14,253 nucleotides of DNA, taken from assembly GCA_051745425.1 (NCBI GenBank), contig JBNJEB010000033.1, forward strand, positions 1 to 14,253, in the 5' to 3' direction. The position numbers were made by a program, and so were the translations under genes. The DNA is from Halonatronomonas sp051745425. Its GTDB lineage: Bacteria > Bacillota > Halanaerobiia > Halanaerobiales > Halarsenatibacteraceae. How positions within the stretch are numbered: position 1 is the first letter of the stretch; every line of letters begins with the position of its first letter. Shown here in pieces: positions 6,292-14,200 of this stretch. The notes beneath the pieces were generated by a model. That model was not told where the DNA came from and made no database searches. It saw only the letters and a list, made by a program, of their open reading frames with translations.

Positions 6292-7117
6292 TATAACCAG
6301 AGACCCATTATTGCCTGGCAAAGCTATAATCACAGCTATTCGTCAGGATACTGAAGATATTAAAACTTATCAGGTAAGAGATGTAAATGGTGGAAAACCC
6401 TTTGATTTTGAGCCAGGTCAATGTGCCATGCTCTCACTGCCACCAGCAGGTGAGGCTATCTTTTCCATCACCTCTTCTCCTCTTGCAGAAATGATGGAAT
6501 TTAGCATAAAGAATGTTGGCAGAGTAACATCAGAGATCCATAACCTTAAAGTTGGTGATCAAATAGGGATCAGAGGCCCGTATGGAACCCCCTTCCCGAT
6601 TGCCGATTTTCAAGATCAAGATCTCCTCTTTATCGGCGGTGGGATCGGGCTAGCTCCACTCCGGTCAGCAATTAATTATGTTTTAAAAAAGCGAGATGAT
6701 TACGGAAAAATTGATATTGTCTGTGGGTGCAGAACCTGCAATGACTTTGTCCATTATGAAGAAATCACCGAGGAATGGCCAACAAAAGCAGAAACTACTG
6801 TCCATCTAACAGTTGATAAAGCAACTGATGGCTGGGCAGGTTTTGAAGGCTATATTCCTGAATACCTGGAGGAATTAAATTTTTCGCCTGAAAGCAAAAC
6901 AGTAATCGTCTGTGGCCCACCGATAATGATCAAATTCGTTGTCCAGCAACTTAAAGATTCAGGTTTCGATCCTGCTGATATCTATACAACTTTAGAGCTT
7001 AAAATGAAATGTGGAATCGGCAAATGTGGCCGCTGCAATATTGGATCTAAATATGTCTGTAAAGACGGCCCAGTCTTTACTGCGAAAGAATTGGCTGGCT
7101 TAATTGAAACTTTCTAA
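6284..7117 (+). CDS. flxA: FlxA-like FAD/NAD(P)H-binding oxidoreductase, 277 residues
   Basis: Ferredoxin-NADP+ reductase-like subunit that takes hydride from NADH and passes single electrons to the FlxB clusters. It is related to AsrB, the gamma subunit of sulfhydrogenase and PyrK. Residues 1-105 form the FAD-binding barrel, with FSITSSP (60-66) as the flavin contact. GGGIGLAPLR (118-127) and VCGPPIM (209-215) mark the nucleotide-binding fold. The C-terminal [2Fe-2S] site is complete: C243-X4-C248-X2-C251-X7-C259. ATG 6284 overlaps flxB by eight bases and AGGAGGTG (6270-6277) precedes it. NADH rather than NADPH is inferred from the Flx assignment and the Rex site upstream; the sequence alone does not decide it. 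Confidence 0.9.
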   Translation: MTDITRDPLLPGKAIITAIRQDTEDIKTYQVRDVNGGKPFDFEPGQCAMLSLPPAGEAIFSITSSPLAEMMEFSIKNVGRVTSEIHNLKVGDQIGIRGPYGTPFPIADFQDQDLLFIGGGIGLAPLRSAINYVLKKRDDYGKIDIVCGCRTCNDFVHYEEITEEWPTKAETTVHLTVDKATDGWAGFEGYIPEYLEELNFSPESKTVIVCGPPIMIKFVVQQLKDSGFDPADIYTTLELKMKCGIGKCGRCNIGSKYVCKDGPVFTAKELAGLIETF

Positions 7118-7131
7118 AAGGAGGAAATCTA

Positions 7132-7803
7132 ATGGCTGAAAAAATAGAAATATATATTATGGGTAAAAAATATAAAGTTCCAGAAACTTTAACAATTATG
7201 GATGCAATGGAATATGCAGGCTATCATATTAAAAGGGGCTGTGGTTGTCGTTCAGGATTCTGTGGAGCCTGTGGAACGGTTTACAGAATTGCCGGAGATA
7301 AAGAATTAAAGGTAGGACTTGCCTGCCAGACTAAAGTTGAAGATCAGATGTATCTGGCCCAATTACCTTTCTTCCCGGCCAGTAAACCAATCTATTCCCT
7401 GGAAGAACTTGATTCAGAATTGGATACTATCAGTTATTATTTTCCTGAAATATTCCGCTGTGTTGGTTGCAACTCATGTACTAAAGCCTGTCCCCAGGGG
7501 CTAAATGTTATGCAATATATTGCTTATGCCCAGCGAGGAGATTTTAAGAAATGTGCAGAAGAATCTTTTGATTGCATAGCCTGTGGCCTCTGCGCCTCCC
7601 GCTGTCCGGCCAATATAGTCCATTATCAGGTTGGCCTAATGGTAAGAAGACTTTATGGAAAATATGAAATACCAGAGGCAAATCATGTTCAGGAGAGAGT
7701 TGCAGAAATCCAAAATGGCCGCTATGACCAGGAAATGAAAAAACTAGTTAATGCAGATATCGAGAAATTAAAGGATATGTATAATAACCGAAATATTTCT
7801 TAG
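7132..7803 (+). CDS. frdB: Fumarate-reductase-type iron-sulfur subunit (FrdB/TfrB-like, lacking HdrB domain), 223 residues
   Basis: Electron relay for the flavoprotein encoded next. Residues 1-75 form a plant-type [2Fe-2S] domain with C39-X4-C44-X2-C47-X17-C65 (RSGFCGAC context). The second half is a two-cluster domain: C110/C113/C116/C120 followed by Pro and C148/C151/C154/C158 followed by Pro. Both are full four-Cys motifs, so two [4Fe-4S] clusters are expected, whereas classical SdhB/FrdB carry a [3Fe-4S] cluster near the quinone. This matches the N-terminal half of methanogen TfrB, whose C-terminal half is an HdrB-like domain absent here but supplied as separate HdrB. No quinone-binding partner or membrane anchor gene is present. 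AAAAGGAGG (7116-7124) lies seven bases before the ATG, and the gap to flxA is only 14 bases. Confidence 0.88.
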   Translation: MAEKIEIYIMGKKYKVPETLTIMDAMEYAGYHIKRGCGCRSGFCGACGTVYRIAGDKELKVGLACQTKVEDQMYLAQLPFFPASKPIYSLEELDSELDTISYYFPEIFRCVGCNSCTKACPQGLNVMQYIAYAQRGDFKKCAEESFDCIACGLCASRCPANIVHYQVGLMVRRLYGKYEIPEANHVQERVAEIQNGRYDQEMKKLVNADIEKLKDMYNNRNIS

Positions 7804-7821
7804 CAAAAGGAGGCCAGCTAA

Positions 7822-9426
7822 ATGTATACCAAGGAAATGAAAGAACTTATAAAAAAAGTTGAAGCAACCAGAAACGAGAGAGTCGGAGTTGAATTCCCAA
7901 GAATGAACCCTGAAGAAAAACAAGAGGTTCTGGATAATTTTCATCCTGATTATAATAAGTCTGGATTTGTCGATTTAAAAATCGGTCCTAGTAAAGGCCA
8001 GGCAGTTCCAGAAGAATTAGGCGAATTACTTGAAGCTTACAGTAGTATTAAGGATATTGATTTAGACCTAAATTCAATTGATTATGAAGCAGACATCTTA
8101 ATAATTGGCGGCGGCGGTGCTGGTGCTGCTGCAGCTTTGGAAGCCAAAAGAAATGATGTTGAGCCACTCCTGGTAACCAAATTAAGATTTGGAGATGCCA
8201 ACACAATGATGGCCCAGGGCGGAATACAGGCTGCTGATAAGCCAGAGGATTCTCCAATAGAGCACTATATCGATGCCATGGGAGGCGGTCATTATAAGAA
8301 CATCCCTGAGCTAGTTAAAGCTTTAGTAATGGATGGGCCAGAGATAATTTCCTGGCTGGAAGACATGGGCATTATGCTTAATAAAAAGGAAGATGGTTCC
8401 ATGGAAACCTTCCATGGTGGCGGCACATCAAGAATGAGAGCCCATTCTGCCAGAGATTACAGCGGAGCAGAAATAATGCGAGTACTCAGAGATGAGGTCT
8501 ATAATAATGACATTGAAGTTGTAGAATTTGCTCCAGCAGTTGAACTCTTAATTGATGATGAAGGCCGAGCAGCCGGTGCTGTTCTATATAATCTGGAAAC
8601 AGAAGAATATTATATAGCCAGAGCCAACAAAATTATTATGGCTACCGGCGGTTCAGGCAGACTCCATTATCAGGGGTTCCCAACTACCAACCATTATGGT
8701 GCCACCGGCGATGGCTTAATCTTAGCATATAGGGCTGGAGCTGAACTAATCTATCCAGATACTATTCAATACCATCCAACTGGAGTAGCCTATCCTCCCC
8801 AGATCCAGGGCAGCCTGGTAACTGAAAAAGTAAGGGGTTTAGGTGGGACTCCACTAAATATAAATGGAGAGCAGTTTGTTAATCCCTTAGAAACCAGAGA
8901 TGTTGAAGCTGCTGCTATTATTAGAGAATGTGAGGGACGAGAACTCGGTATAGAAACACCAACAGGTATGATCGGCGTCTGGCTTGATACCCCATTAATT
9001 GAAAGAATCCATGGTGAAGGCACAATTGAAAAACAGCTACCTGCCATGCACCGCCGCTATCTCAAGTATAATATTGATATGCGTAAAGAACCACTGCTGG
9101 TTTACCCAACTCTCCACTATCAAAACGGTGGAATTTTAATAGATGAAAATGGACGGACTAAGGTCGAAAATCTATATATTGCCGGGGAAACAGCCGGTGG
9201 CATCCATGGCCATAATCGACTCATGGGGAATTCTCTCCTGGATATACTGGTCTTCGGTCGAAGAGCCGGTCGTCATGCCGCCAGGTACTGTAATGAAAAT
9301 AGGCCTGGAAGTCCTGGCCTCAAACATCTTGATAAATATCATAAAGAGCTTAAAGATGCCGGAATTTCTGAAGATAGAGAAGCTCCAAGACTTTTGCCAA
9401 CATACAGGCACAAAAAATCCAGTTAA
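7822..9426 (+). CDS. frdA: Soluble fumarate reductase/succinate dehydrogenase-type flavoprotein, 534 residues
   Basis: FAD enzyme expected to reduce fumarate to succinate in the cytoplasm. FAD sites: GGGGAG (96-101), AQGGI (131-135) and the C-terminal NLYIAGETAGGIHGHNRL (450-467) with GRRAG (479-483). Catalytic residues of the family are in place: H318 in QYHPTG, T334-E335 and R338 in VTEKVRG, the proton-transfer Arg R359 in TRD, H432 in PTLHYQNGGI and R466 in HNRL. The His that binds FAD covalently in membrane SdhA/FrdA (SHT motif) is Asn here (N127 in ANTMMAQGG), so FAD should be non-covalent. It has an extra hydrophilic N-terminus of about 90 residues and only about 50 residues after GRRAG, so the usual C-terminal helical domain is missing. 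There is no Tat signal. AAAAGGAGG (7805-7813) fixes the start. L-aspartate oxidase is the main alternative, less likely beside frdB and hdr genes. Confidence 0.88.
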   Translation: MYTKEMKELIKKVEATRNERVGVEFPRMNPEEKQEVLDNFHPDYNKSGFVDLKIGPSKGQAVPEELGELLEAYSSIKDIDLDLNSIDYEADILIIGGGGAGAAAALEAKRNDVEPLLVTKLRFGDANTMMAQGGIQAADKPEDSPIEHYIDAMGGGHYKNIPELVKALVMDGPEIISWLEDMGIMLNKKEDGSMETFHGGGTSRMRAHSARDYSGAEIMRVLRDEVYNNDIEVVEFAPAVELLIDDEGRAAGAVLYNLETEEYYIARANKIIMATGGSGRLHYQGFPTTNHYGATGDGLILAYRAGAELIYPDTIQYHPTGVAYPPQIQGSLVTEKVRGLGGTPLNINGEQFVNPLETRDVEAAAIIRECEGRELGIETPTGMIGVWLDTPLIERIHGEGTIEKQLPAMHRRYLKYNIDMRKEPLLVYPTLHYQNGGILIDENGRTKVENLYIAGETAGGIHGHNRLMGNSLLDILVFGRRAGRHAARYCNENRPGSPGLKHLDKYHKELKDAGISEDREAPRLLPTYRHKKSS

Positions 9427-9501
9427 ATTGGAATGTTTTATCGATACTGCCATTTATAAGTGCTTTAATAAACATATTTATCCAAAGGAGAAGATCTCTC
9501 A

Positions 9502-10965
9502 ATGGAATATGCAGAAACAAAATCAGATCAAATAGATAATCAAAAAATAGAAGCCCCTAGTTCTACTGACAATAATCAAAGTCTTATATTTCAATTAGTT
9601 ATTATAGCAGCAATAATTATAATCCTTGCTGCTGTTAATCTGTTAAATCCACCAACTGGATTATCCAGAGCAGGCCTACAAATGATTGGAATTGCGTTAA
9701 CTTCAGCTCTACTCTGGTCAACAGAGTTAGTTCCAATTCCAATCACTGCCTTATTAATCATTTTTCTCCAGGGAATCTTTGATATCATGCCTTTCCAGCA
9801 ATCACTGGCCTCGCTGGCCCATCCAGTCAATACTTTATTATTCGTAGGGTTTGCACTGGCCGCCGGCCTCCAGAAATTTGATCTCGATAGAAGAATAAGT
9901 ATCTCCTTTATCAAACTGGCTGGAACCAGGGTCAGAAGGCTTCTGTTTGCCATGATGGCAATAGTTGCAGTTTTATCTATGTGGATGTCTAATACATCAA
10001 CTGTTGCCCTCGTTGTCCCCATAGTAATCAGCATTATCGAAGTTAGCAAAGGAGAATATCCAAATTTAAAAAGATCATTTATGATCGGTATCGCCTATGC
10101 TGGAACAATCGGAGGAATTGCCACACCAGTTGGCACACCTCCCAATCCTATCACCATTGGTTTTTTAAATGATATGGCTGGAATAAATATCAGCTTTCTC
10201 GACTGGATTATGATTGGTCTCCCCTTTTCCTTAATCTTATTACCAGTAGCCTGGCTTGTTGTCATTCTGATCTACCCCCCTGAAATAGATGAAATAGAGG
10301 TGCCAGCCAGTGCATTAGAAATGGAAGTTAATGAAGATAATAAATGGGGAGTCCGAAGATTTCTGCTCATATTTATGACAATTGTATTCCTTTGGCTGGC
10401 TGAATCATTCTTTGCCCTGCCTGATAACTGGCTCTACCTGGTGGCTATCGGTGGTTCTATTACAATGTGTCTGCCAGTGATTGGGGTATTAAACTGGGAT
10501 GAATTAAGTAATGAAGTCAACTGGGGAGTATTAATCCTGATCGGGGGTGGTCTAGCTCTGGGTTCAGGTTTAAGCGAAAGTGGAGTTATCTCCTGGATAG
10601 TAAATAGCTTTATGGCTCAGATTCAGCACCTACCGATTAACCTAATTATTATAATTGTAGCAGCAATGACTAGCATAAGTATTATGTTTTTCTGTAGCCT
10701 GACAGCAACATCAACTGCCTTTGTGCCTCTGGCTATAACCCTGGCACTACAGCTAGATGCCGATCCATTAATCTTTGCTGCAGCAGCTGGAATTGCCTCA
10801 TCTTTTGCCTATATCCTGCCGGCAAATACACCACCAAATGCAATATCATACAGCTCAGGTTATTTTGAAACTAAAGATATGATGTTATCAGGTCTAATTC
10901 TACTGTCCCTTTCAATACTAATATTTATGTTAGTTTCAAACTTTCTCTGGCCAGTAATTCTATAA
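9502..10965 (+). CDS. DASS/SLC13-family (CitT/INDY-type) di- or tricarboxylate transporter, 487 residues
   Basis: Integral membrane carrier of the divalent-anion symporter family, with about eleven hydrophobic segments after a hydrophilic head of 27 residues. The first substrate/Na+ signature MSNTST is at 162-167, followed by GTPPNP (211-216); the second inverted repeat shows SLTATST (399-405) and PANTPPNAISY (440-450). The second signature reads SLT instead of the SNT common in Na+-coupled members; as I recall, SLT-like forms occur in CitT/SODiT-type exchangers. Position directly after frdA suggests fumarate (or malate) uptake, succinate export, or exchange of the two. It starts 75 bases after frdA behind AAAGGAG (9484-9490), with no terminator between, so it probably belongs to the operon; a private weak promoter in the gap cannot be excluded. 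Substrate is inferred from context only. Confidence 0.88.
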   Translation: MEYAETKSDQIDNQKIEAPSSTDNNQSLIFQLVIIAAIIIILAAVNLLNPPTGLSRAGLQMIGIALTSALLWSTELVPIPITALLIIFLQGIFDIMPFQQSLASLAHPVNTLLFVGFALAAGLQKFDLDRRISISFIKLAGTRVRRLLFAMMAIVAVLSMWMSNTSTVALVVPIVISIIEVSKGEYPNLKRSFMIGIAYAGTIGGIATPVGTPPNPITIGFLNDMAGINISFLDWIMIGLPFSLILLPVAWLVVILIYPPEIDEIEVPASALEMEVNEDNKWGVRRFLLIFMTIVFLWLAESFFALPDNWLYLVAIGGSITMCLPVIGVLNWDELSNEVNWGVLILIGGGLALGSGLSESGVISWIVNSFMAQIQHLPINLIIIIVAAMTSISIMFFCSLTATSTAFVPLAITLALQLDADPLIFAAAAGIASSFAYILPANTPPNAISYSSGYFETKDMMLSGLILLSLSILIFMLVSNFLWPVIL

Positions 10966-10996
10966 TAAATAAAATTTAAATATTCCCTAACTATTT

Positions 10997-11036
10997 CCCC
11001 TCCTAGCCTGGATACCACTGGGCATGAGGGGTTTTT
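10997..11036 (+). terminator. Intrinsic terminator of the hdr-flx-frd operon
   Basis: CCCCTC (10997-11002) pairs with GAGGGG (11026-11031), an inner GCC/GGC stem extends it, and TTTTT follows at 11032-11036. It begins 31 bases after the transporter stop codon and closes the operon. The rest of the 293-base gap up to 11258 is AT-rich and holds only the weak promoter candidate noted next. Confidence 0.8.
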
Positions 11037-11147
11037 GGATAATTATTTAAATAAATATGAAGCTTTTTTGAAAAAAAGTCAACTACACAAACTAACATGC
11101 TTGCAATTATAACAATCATAGAGTGAAAATACTAATAACTTAATTCT

Positions 11148-11176
11148 TTGACGTCTATTAAAATTAATAATAATAT
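11148..11176 (+). promoter_or_regulatory. Candidate promoter for the acyltransferase-GDPD unit
   Basis: TTGACG (11148-11153), a 17-base spacer and TAATAT (11171-11176). A perfect TATAAT at 11174-11179 is also present but with a 20-base spacer. The leader would be about 75 bases. Placement between a terminator and a new gene pair supports it; the AT-rich context weakens it. Confidence 0.4.
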
Positions 11177-11258
11177 AATAACAGAAATAAATAATATTAT
11201 TATAAACTGATTTTCAATGCCCAACTTAAAATACCATTATAAGGGAAGTAGTTAAATC

Positions 11259-12353
11259 ATGAAAAAGAAAAGAATTGAAGAACTTGATATTCTAAGAAGC
11301 ATAGCAATCATGACAGTAGTTACAGTTCATTCAATTACAAGGGTAATAGAAATTCATGAAAACCATGGTATGCTTGATACTTACCATGAGGAAGCCCTAT
11401 TAACAATGAGGCTTTTCACAACTTTTGGCACACCTATTTTTGTTTTTCTTTCTGTTTTTTTGCTGGCCTATGCCTATTATGACGAATTACCTGATAACTT
11501 TATGGAAAAACGGATAAAACTCATTATCATTCCATATATTTCTATGAGTTTTATCTATGCCTTTATTATGCTCCATGAAAGTGGTACCACCAACACCGGG
11601 GGAACTTTTATAAGTTATTTCCAGTATCTATTCCAGAATATATTTACTGGTTTTTATCGACATGGCTATTTTATACTTGTTATCTTCCAGTTCTATTTAA
11701 TCTATATTTTTTTCCATGATAGATTAAAAAAGATTAAGCCAGCAAAACTACTCCTGGGCGCTTTTCTGATTAACCTGATCTATTTAGGAATTTTCAATTT
11801 TACAAACCCTAATATTTTGCCCTACGGAGATAAGATCTGGCATGGAGCAACCTGGATCATATTCCCGGCCTGGATATTCTACTTTGCAATAGGATATTCT
11901 AGCGGCTGCAATATCAAGAAACTTAATACCTGGCTCAATAAATATAAAAAACTAATCTTACCATCAATTTTTCTTTTTGGAAGCTTTATGGGTTATATGT
12001 ATCTATCAGGAAATCTTCCAGAAAATAGTTCAAAAAGATTTGATATGCTTCTATTTTCAAGCAGCATGTTCCTGTTAATTTATTATACAGCTACAAAACT
12101 AAAAAAGACACCAGCATTACTTGAATTTATCAACAGATACTCTTTTGGAATCTATCTCTTTCATATGATATATTTATATCTAGCAACATATATATTCACT
12201 AAAAAAATCTTTTTTCAAATTAACCCTTTTCTAACTCTTGTCTTACTAATTTCAGGTAGTACAGTCCTTTCAGTTATAACAACCTATTTCCTTGATAAGT
12301 TATCATTTGGCCACTATCTAATAGGCAGGCTGGAAAAACCCAAAACAGAGTAA
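11259..12353 (+). CDS. Acyltransferase family 3 membrane protein (OafA/WecH-like), 364 residues
   Basis: Polytopic membrane protein of the acyltransferase-3 family, which moves acetyl or other short acyl groups onto sugars, cell-wall or envelope polymers at the outer face of the membrane. The N-terminal signature ELDILRSIAIMTVVTVHS (8-25) contains R13 and H24, the conserved Arg and His of the family. About ten hydrophobic segments follow, and the 364-residue length is typical for a version without an extra SGNH domain. ATG 11259 has only a weak AAGGGA twelve bases upstream. It is followed after 16 bases by the GDPD gene, apparently as one transcript. Acceptor molecule unknown; the neighbour hints at glycerophosphate-containing envelope material. 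Confidence 0.85.
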   Translation: MKKKRIEELDILRSIAIMTVVTVHSITRVIEIHENHGMLDTYHEEALLTMRLFTTFGTPIFVFLSVFLLAYAYYDELPDNFMEKRIKLIIIPYISMSFIYAFIMLHESGTTNTGGTFISYFQYLFQNIFTGFYRHGYFILVIFQFYLIYIFFHDRLKKIKPAKLLLGAFLINLIYLGIFNFTNPNILPYGDKIWHGATWIIFPAWIFYFAIGYSSGCNIKKLNTWLNKYKKLILPSIFLFGSFMGYMYLSGNLPENSSKRFDMLLFSSSMFLLIYYTATKLKKTPALLEFINRYSFGIYLFHMIYLYLATYIFTKKIFFQINPFLTLVLLISGSTVLSVITTYFLDKLSFGHYLIGRLEKPKTE

Positions 12354-12369
12354 CCTGGAGGTTAGCCCA

Positions 12370-14133
12370 ATGAGAAGCCCAATACTATTGAGTTTTACAG
12401 ATTTTAAAAGAAATTGGGAAAAATATCTTGGTTTCAGTCTGCTTTATTTACTACTTAGCAGTTATGTGCTTATACCCCTTTTGAGCTTCATTTTCAATAG
12501 ATTATTATTAGCTATAAGTTCTGGGGTCCTCTTAAACTCAAACGCATTTTCTATTCTACTCGATCCTGTAGGTATTATAGGCCTTATAGTTATCTCATCT
12601 CTGGCTGTCATCTTTATCTTTGTAGAAATAGGAACTTTAATAATAATAACTCATAAAAATAATCAAAGAAAAAATATATATGTCAGTGAAGCAATTATCA
12701 CAGCAGCTAGCTATATTAAAAGCATCATTGGCTTTGGCCTATTACACCTGGTTCTATTACTCTTAATAATTATGCCAGCAGTAAATATTCCCATTCTGCC
12801 TGAGGTTGCAGATCTAATTGACCTTCCATCATTTTTAATTGATAGTATGTTTAGCAATCTCACATTTAGAATAATTCACTCTGTAATTGTTATCTTTTTT
12901 ATCTACTTATTAACCAGATTAATCTTTACCATGCATGAAATAATAATTGAAAAAGAAAAAGTCTGGCAGGCCATAAAGAATAGCTTCTACATAACAAAAA
13001 ATACAAGCATCAAAATACTGGTCAAATTAGTAAGCTTAAATATTATAATATTCCTTGCAGGTCTATTTATCTTTACGGTAGTCTCATATATACCAAATCT
13101 TGTTACTGGCCAGGTTAATTACATTTTAAATAATTATTTTATTACTCTTTCCAGCTTTATTACACTGGCTTATTCTCTAATGCTAATGCCATTAAATATA
13201 ATCTTTATAACAAAGATGTATTATAAAGCAAAAAATAATCAACTTAATAGAACTTCTATTAAAACTTATAATATTCCAATCTTCAGTAGAATAGAGAACT
13301 TTATTTATAATTTATTAGAAAGCAGGAAGACAGCTGTCGCATTAATTCTAATTGTAAATATAATAGCCTCATTCTTTATAGGTTATTTTACAACCCAGAA
13401 AACAATCTATGCAGGTAGAGATGTCAAAATAGTTTCCCATAGAGGAATTGTCGATAATGAATTTGAAAACTCCCTCAGTGCAATTAGGGCCTCTCTAGAG
13501 GCTGATATTGATGCAGTCGGAATGGATGTCCAGTTAACAAAGGATAATGAAATTGTCCTAAATCATGACCTAACCCTTGCAAGAACTTTTGGGCTTCCCT
13601 ATAAAATTAACGATCTTACTTATGATGAAATTTTAAGTTTAAATGTTCAAGTTCCAGAAGGCTTTCTGCCAAGTGATAATATTTTACCAACTCTTAATGA
13701 AGCCCTATCTCTTATTGACGGTCAGATGGATATTCATGTCGATGTCAAAACCGACAATAATGCCGACATCTTTGCGGAAAAAATAGCTAGAATCATCGAA
13801 AAAAATGATATGACAGAAAATACTTATATCCAATCTTTTGATTCAGTCTTTCTCTCAAAATTAAAAGAAAAAAATCCAGATATTATTACCAATCAAATTA
13901 TATATTATGCTTTAGGTGACCTTTCCACAATCGAAGCAGACTATCTTACTATCTATCATGGAATGCTCAATACTGATTTAGTCAGAAATGCTCGGCAGAA
14001 CGACAAAGGTATCTGGGTATGGACAGTCAATAGCGAAGAAGATATTCGCAATGCCCTTCAGTATGATATAGACGGAATCATAACAGACTATCCTTTAAAA
14101 GTCAAAGAGATAATGGGGCGACAGACCGACTAG
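12370..14133 (+). CDS. Membrane-anchored glycerophosphodiester phosphodiesterase-family protein with altered metal ligands, 587 residues
   Basis: Residues 1-345 contain about eight hydrophobic segments arranged like the GDPD membrane domain (Pfam GPDPase_memb), ending in a segment at 322-340. Residues 353-580 form a GDPD TIM-barrel domain: SHRG (356-359), FENS (365-368, for the usual PENT), DVQLTKD (386-392), NHD (398-400), HVDVK (456-460), WTVN (551-554) and IITDYP (570-575). Such enzymes split glycerophosphodiesters into glycerol-3-phosphate and an alcohol. Two usual metal-binding acids differ: the first Glu of the ExD motif is Gly (G384 in GMD) and the Glu of the ExK motif is Asp (D458). 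The catalytic His residues H357 and H399 remain. GGAGG (12357-12361) supports ATG 12370. Activity may be reduced or changed. Confidence 0.88.
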   Translation: MRSPILLSFTDFKRNWEKYLGFSLLYLLLSSYVLIPLLSFIFNRLLLAISSGVLLNSNAFSILLDPVGIIGLIVISSLAVIFIFVEIGTLIIITHKNNQRKNIYVSEAIITAASYIKSIIGFGLLHLVLLLLIIMPAVNIPILPEVADLIDLPSFLIDSMFSNLTFRIIHSVIVIFFIYLLTRLIFTMHEIIIEKEKVWQAIKNSFYITKNTSIKILVKLVSLNIIIFLAGLFIFTVVSYIPNLVTGQVNYILNNYFITLSSFITLAYSLMLMPLNIIFITKMYYKAKNNQLNRTSIKTYNIPIFSRIENFIYNLLESRKTAVALILIVNIIASFFIGYFTTQKTIYAGRDVKIVSHRGIVDNEFENSLSAIRASLEADIDAVGMDVQLTKDNEIVLNHDLTLARTFGLPYKINDLTYDEILSLNVQVPEGFLPSDNILPTLNEALSLIDGQMDIHVDVKTDNNADIFAEKIARIIEKNDMTENTYIQSFDSVFLSKLKEKNPDIITNQIIYYALGDLSTIEADYLTIYHGMLNTDLVRNARQNDKGIWVWTVNSEEDIRNALQYDIDGIITDYPLKVKEIMGRQTD

Positions 14134-14154
14134 ATCCAAATCTAACTCTCAAAT

Positions 14155-14177
14155 CTAACCCTGGTTAGTCTTTCCTT
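14155..14177 (+). terminator. Weak intrinsic terminator candidate after the GDPD gene
   Basis: CTAAC (14155-14159) and GTTAG (14164-14168) form a five-pair stem with loop CCTG, followed by a T-rich but interrupted tract (TCTTTCCTT). It lies 21 bases after the stop codon. The stem is short, so this is a modest candidate. Confidence 0.3.
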
Positions 14178-14200
14178 GACCTTTCCAATTTACAATATTT

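Noticed and set aside
7822..9426. L-aspartate oxidase (NadB) as the identity of the flavoprotein
   Set aside because: NadB also lacks the covalent-FAD His and shares active-site residues, but it acts alone and keeps a C-terminal helical domain missing here; the adjacent Fe-S subunit and absence of nadA/nadC favour fumarate reductase.
9143..9535. Plus-strand ORF of 130 codons overlapping the frdA 3' end and the intergenic gap
   Set aside because: It runs in another frame across well-conserved FrdA motifs and into the transporter start; no family features and no start signal.
9591..10049. Minus-strand ORF of 152 codons opposite the transporter gene
   Set aside because: It is a shadow of the coding frame: the plus-strand product has full DASS motifs, and the minus translation has no recognisable domain or ribosome-binding site.
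11161..11210. AT-rich short inverted repeats (AATAAT/ATTATT) before the acyltransferase gene
   Set aside because: Low-complexity AT sequence gives such pairings by chance; no stable stem or T-run pattern stands out.
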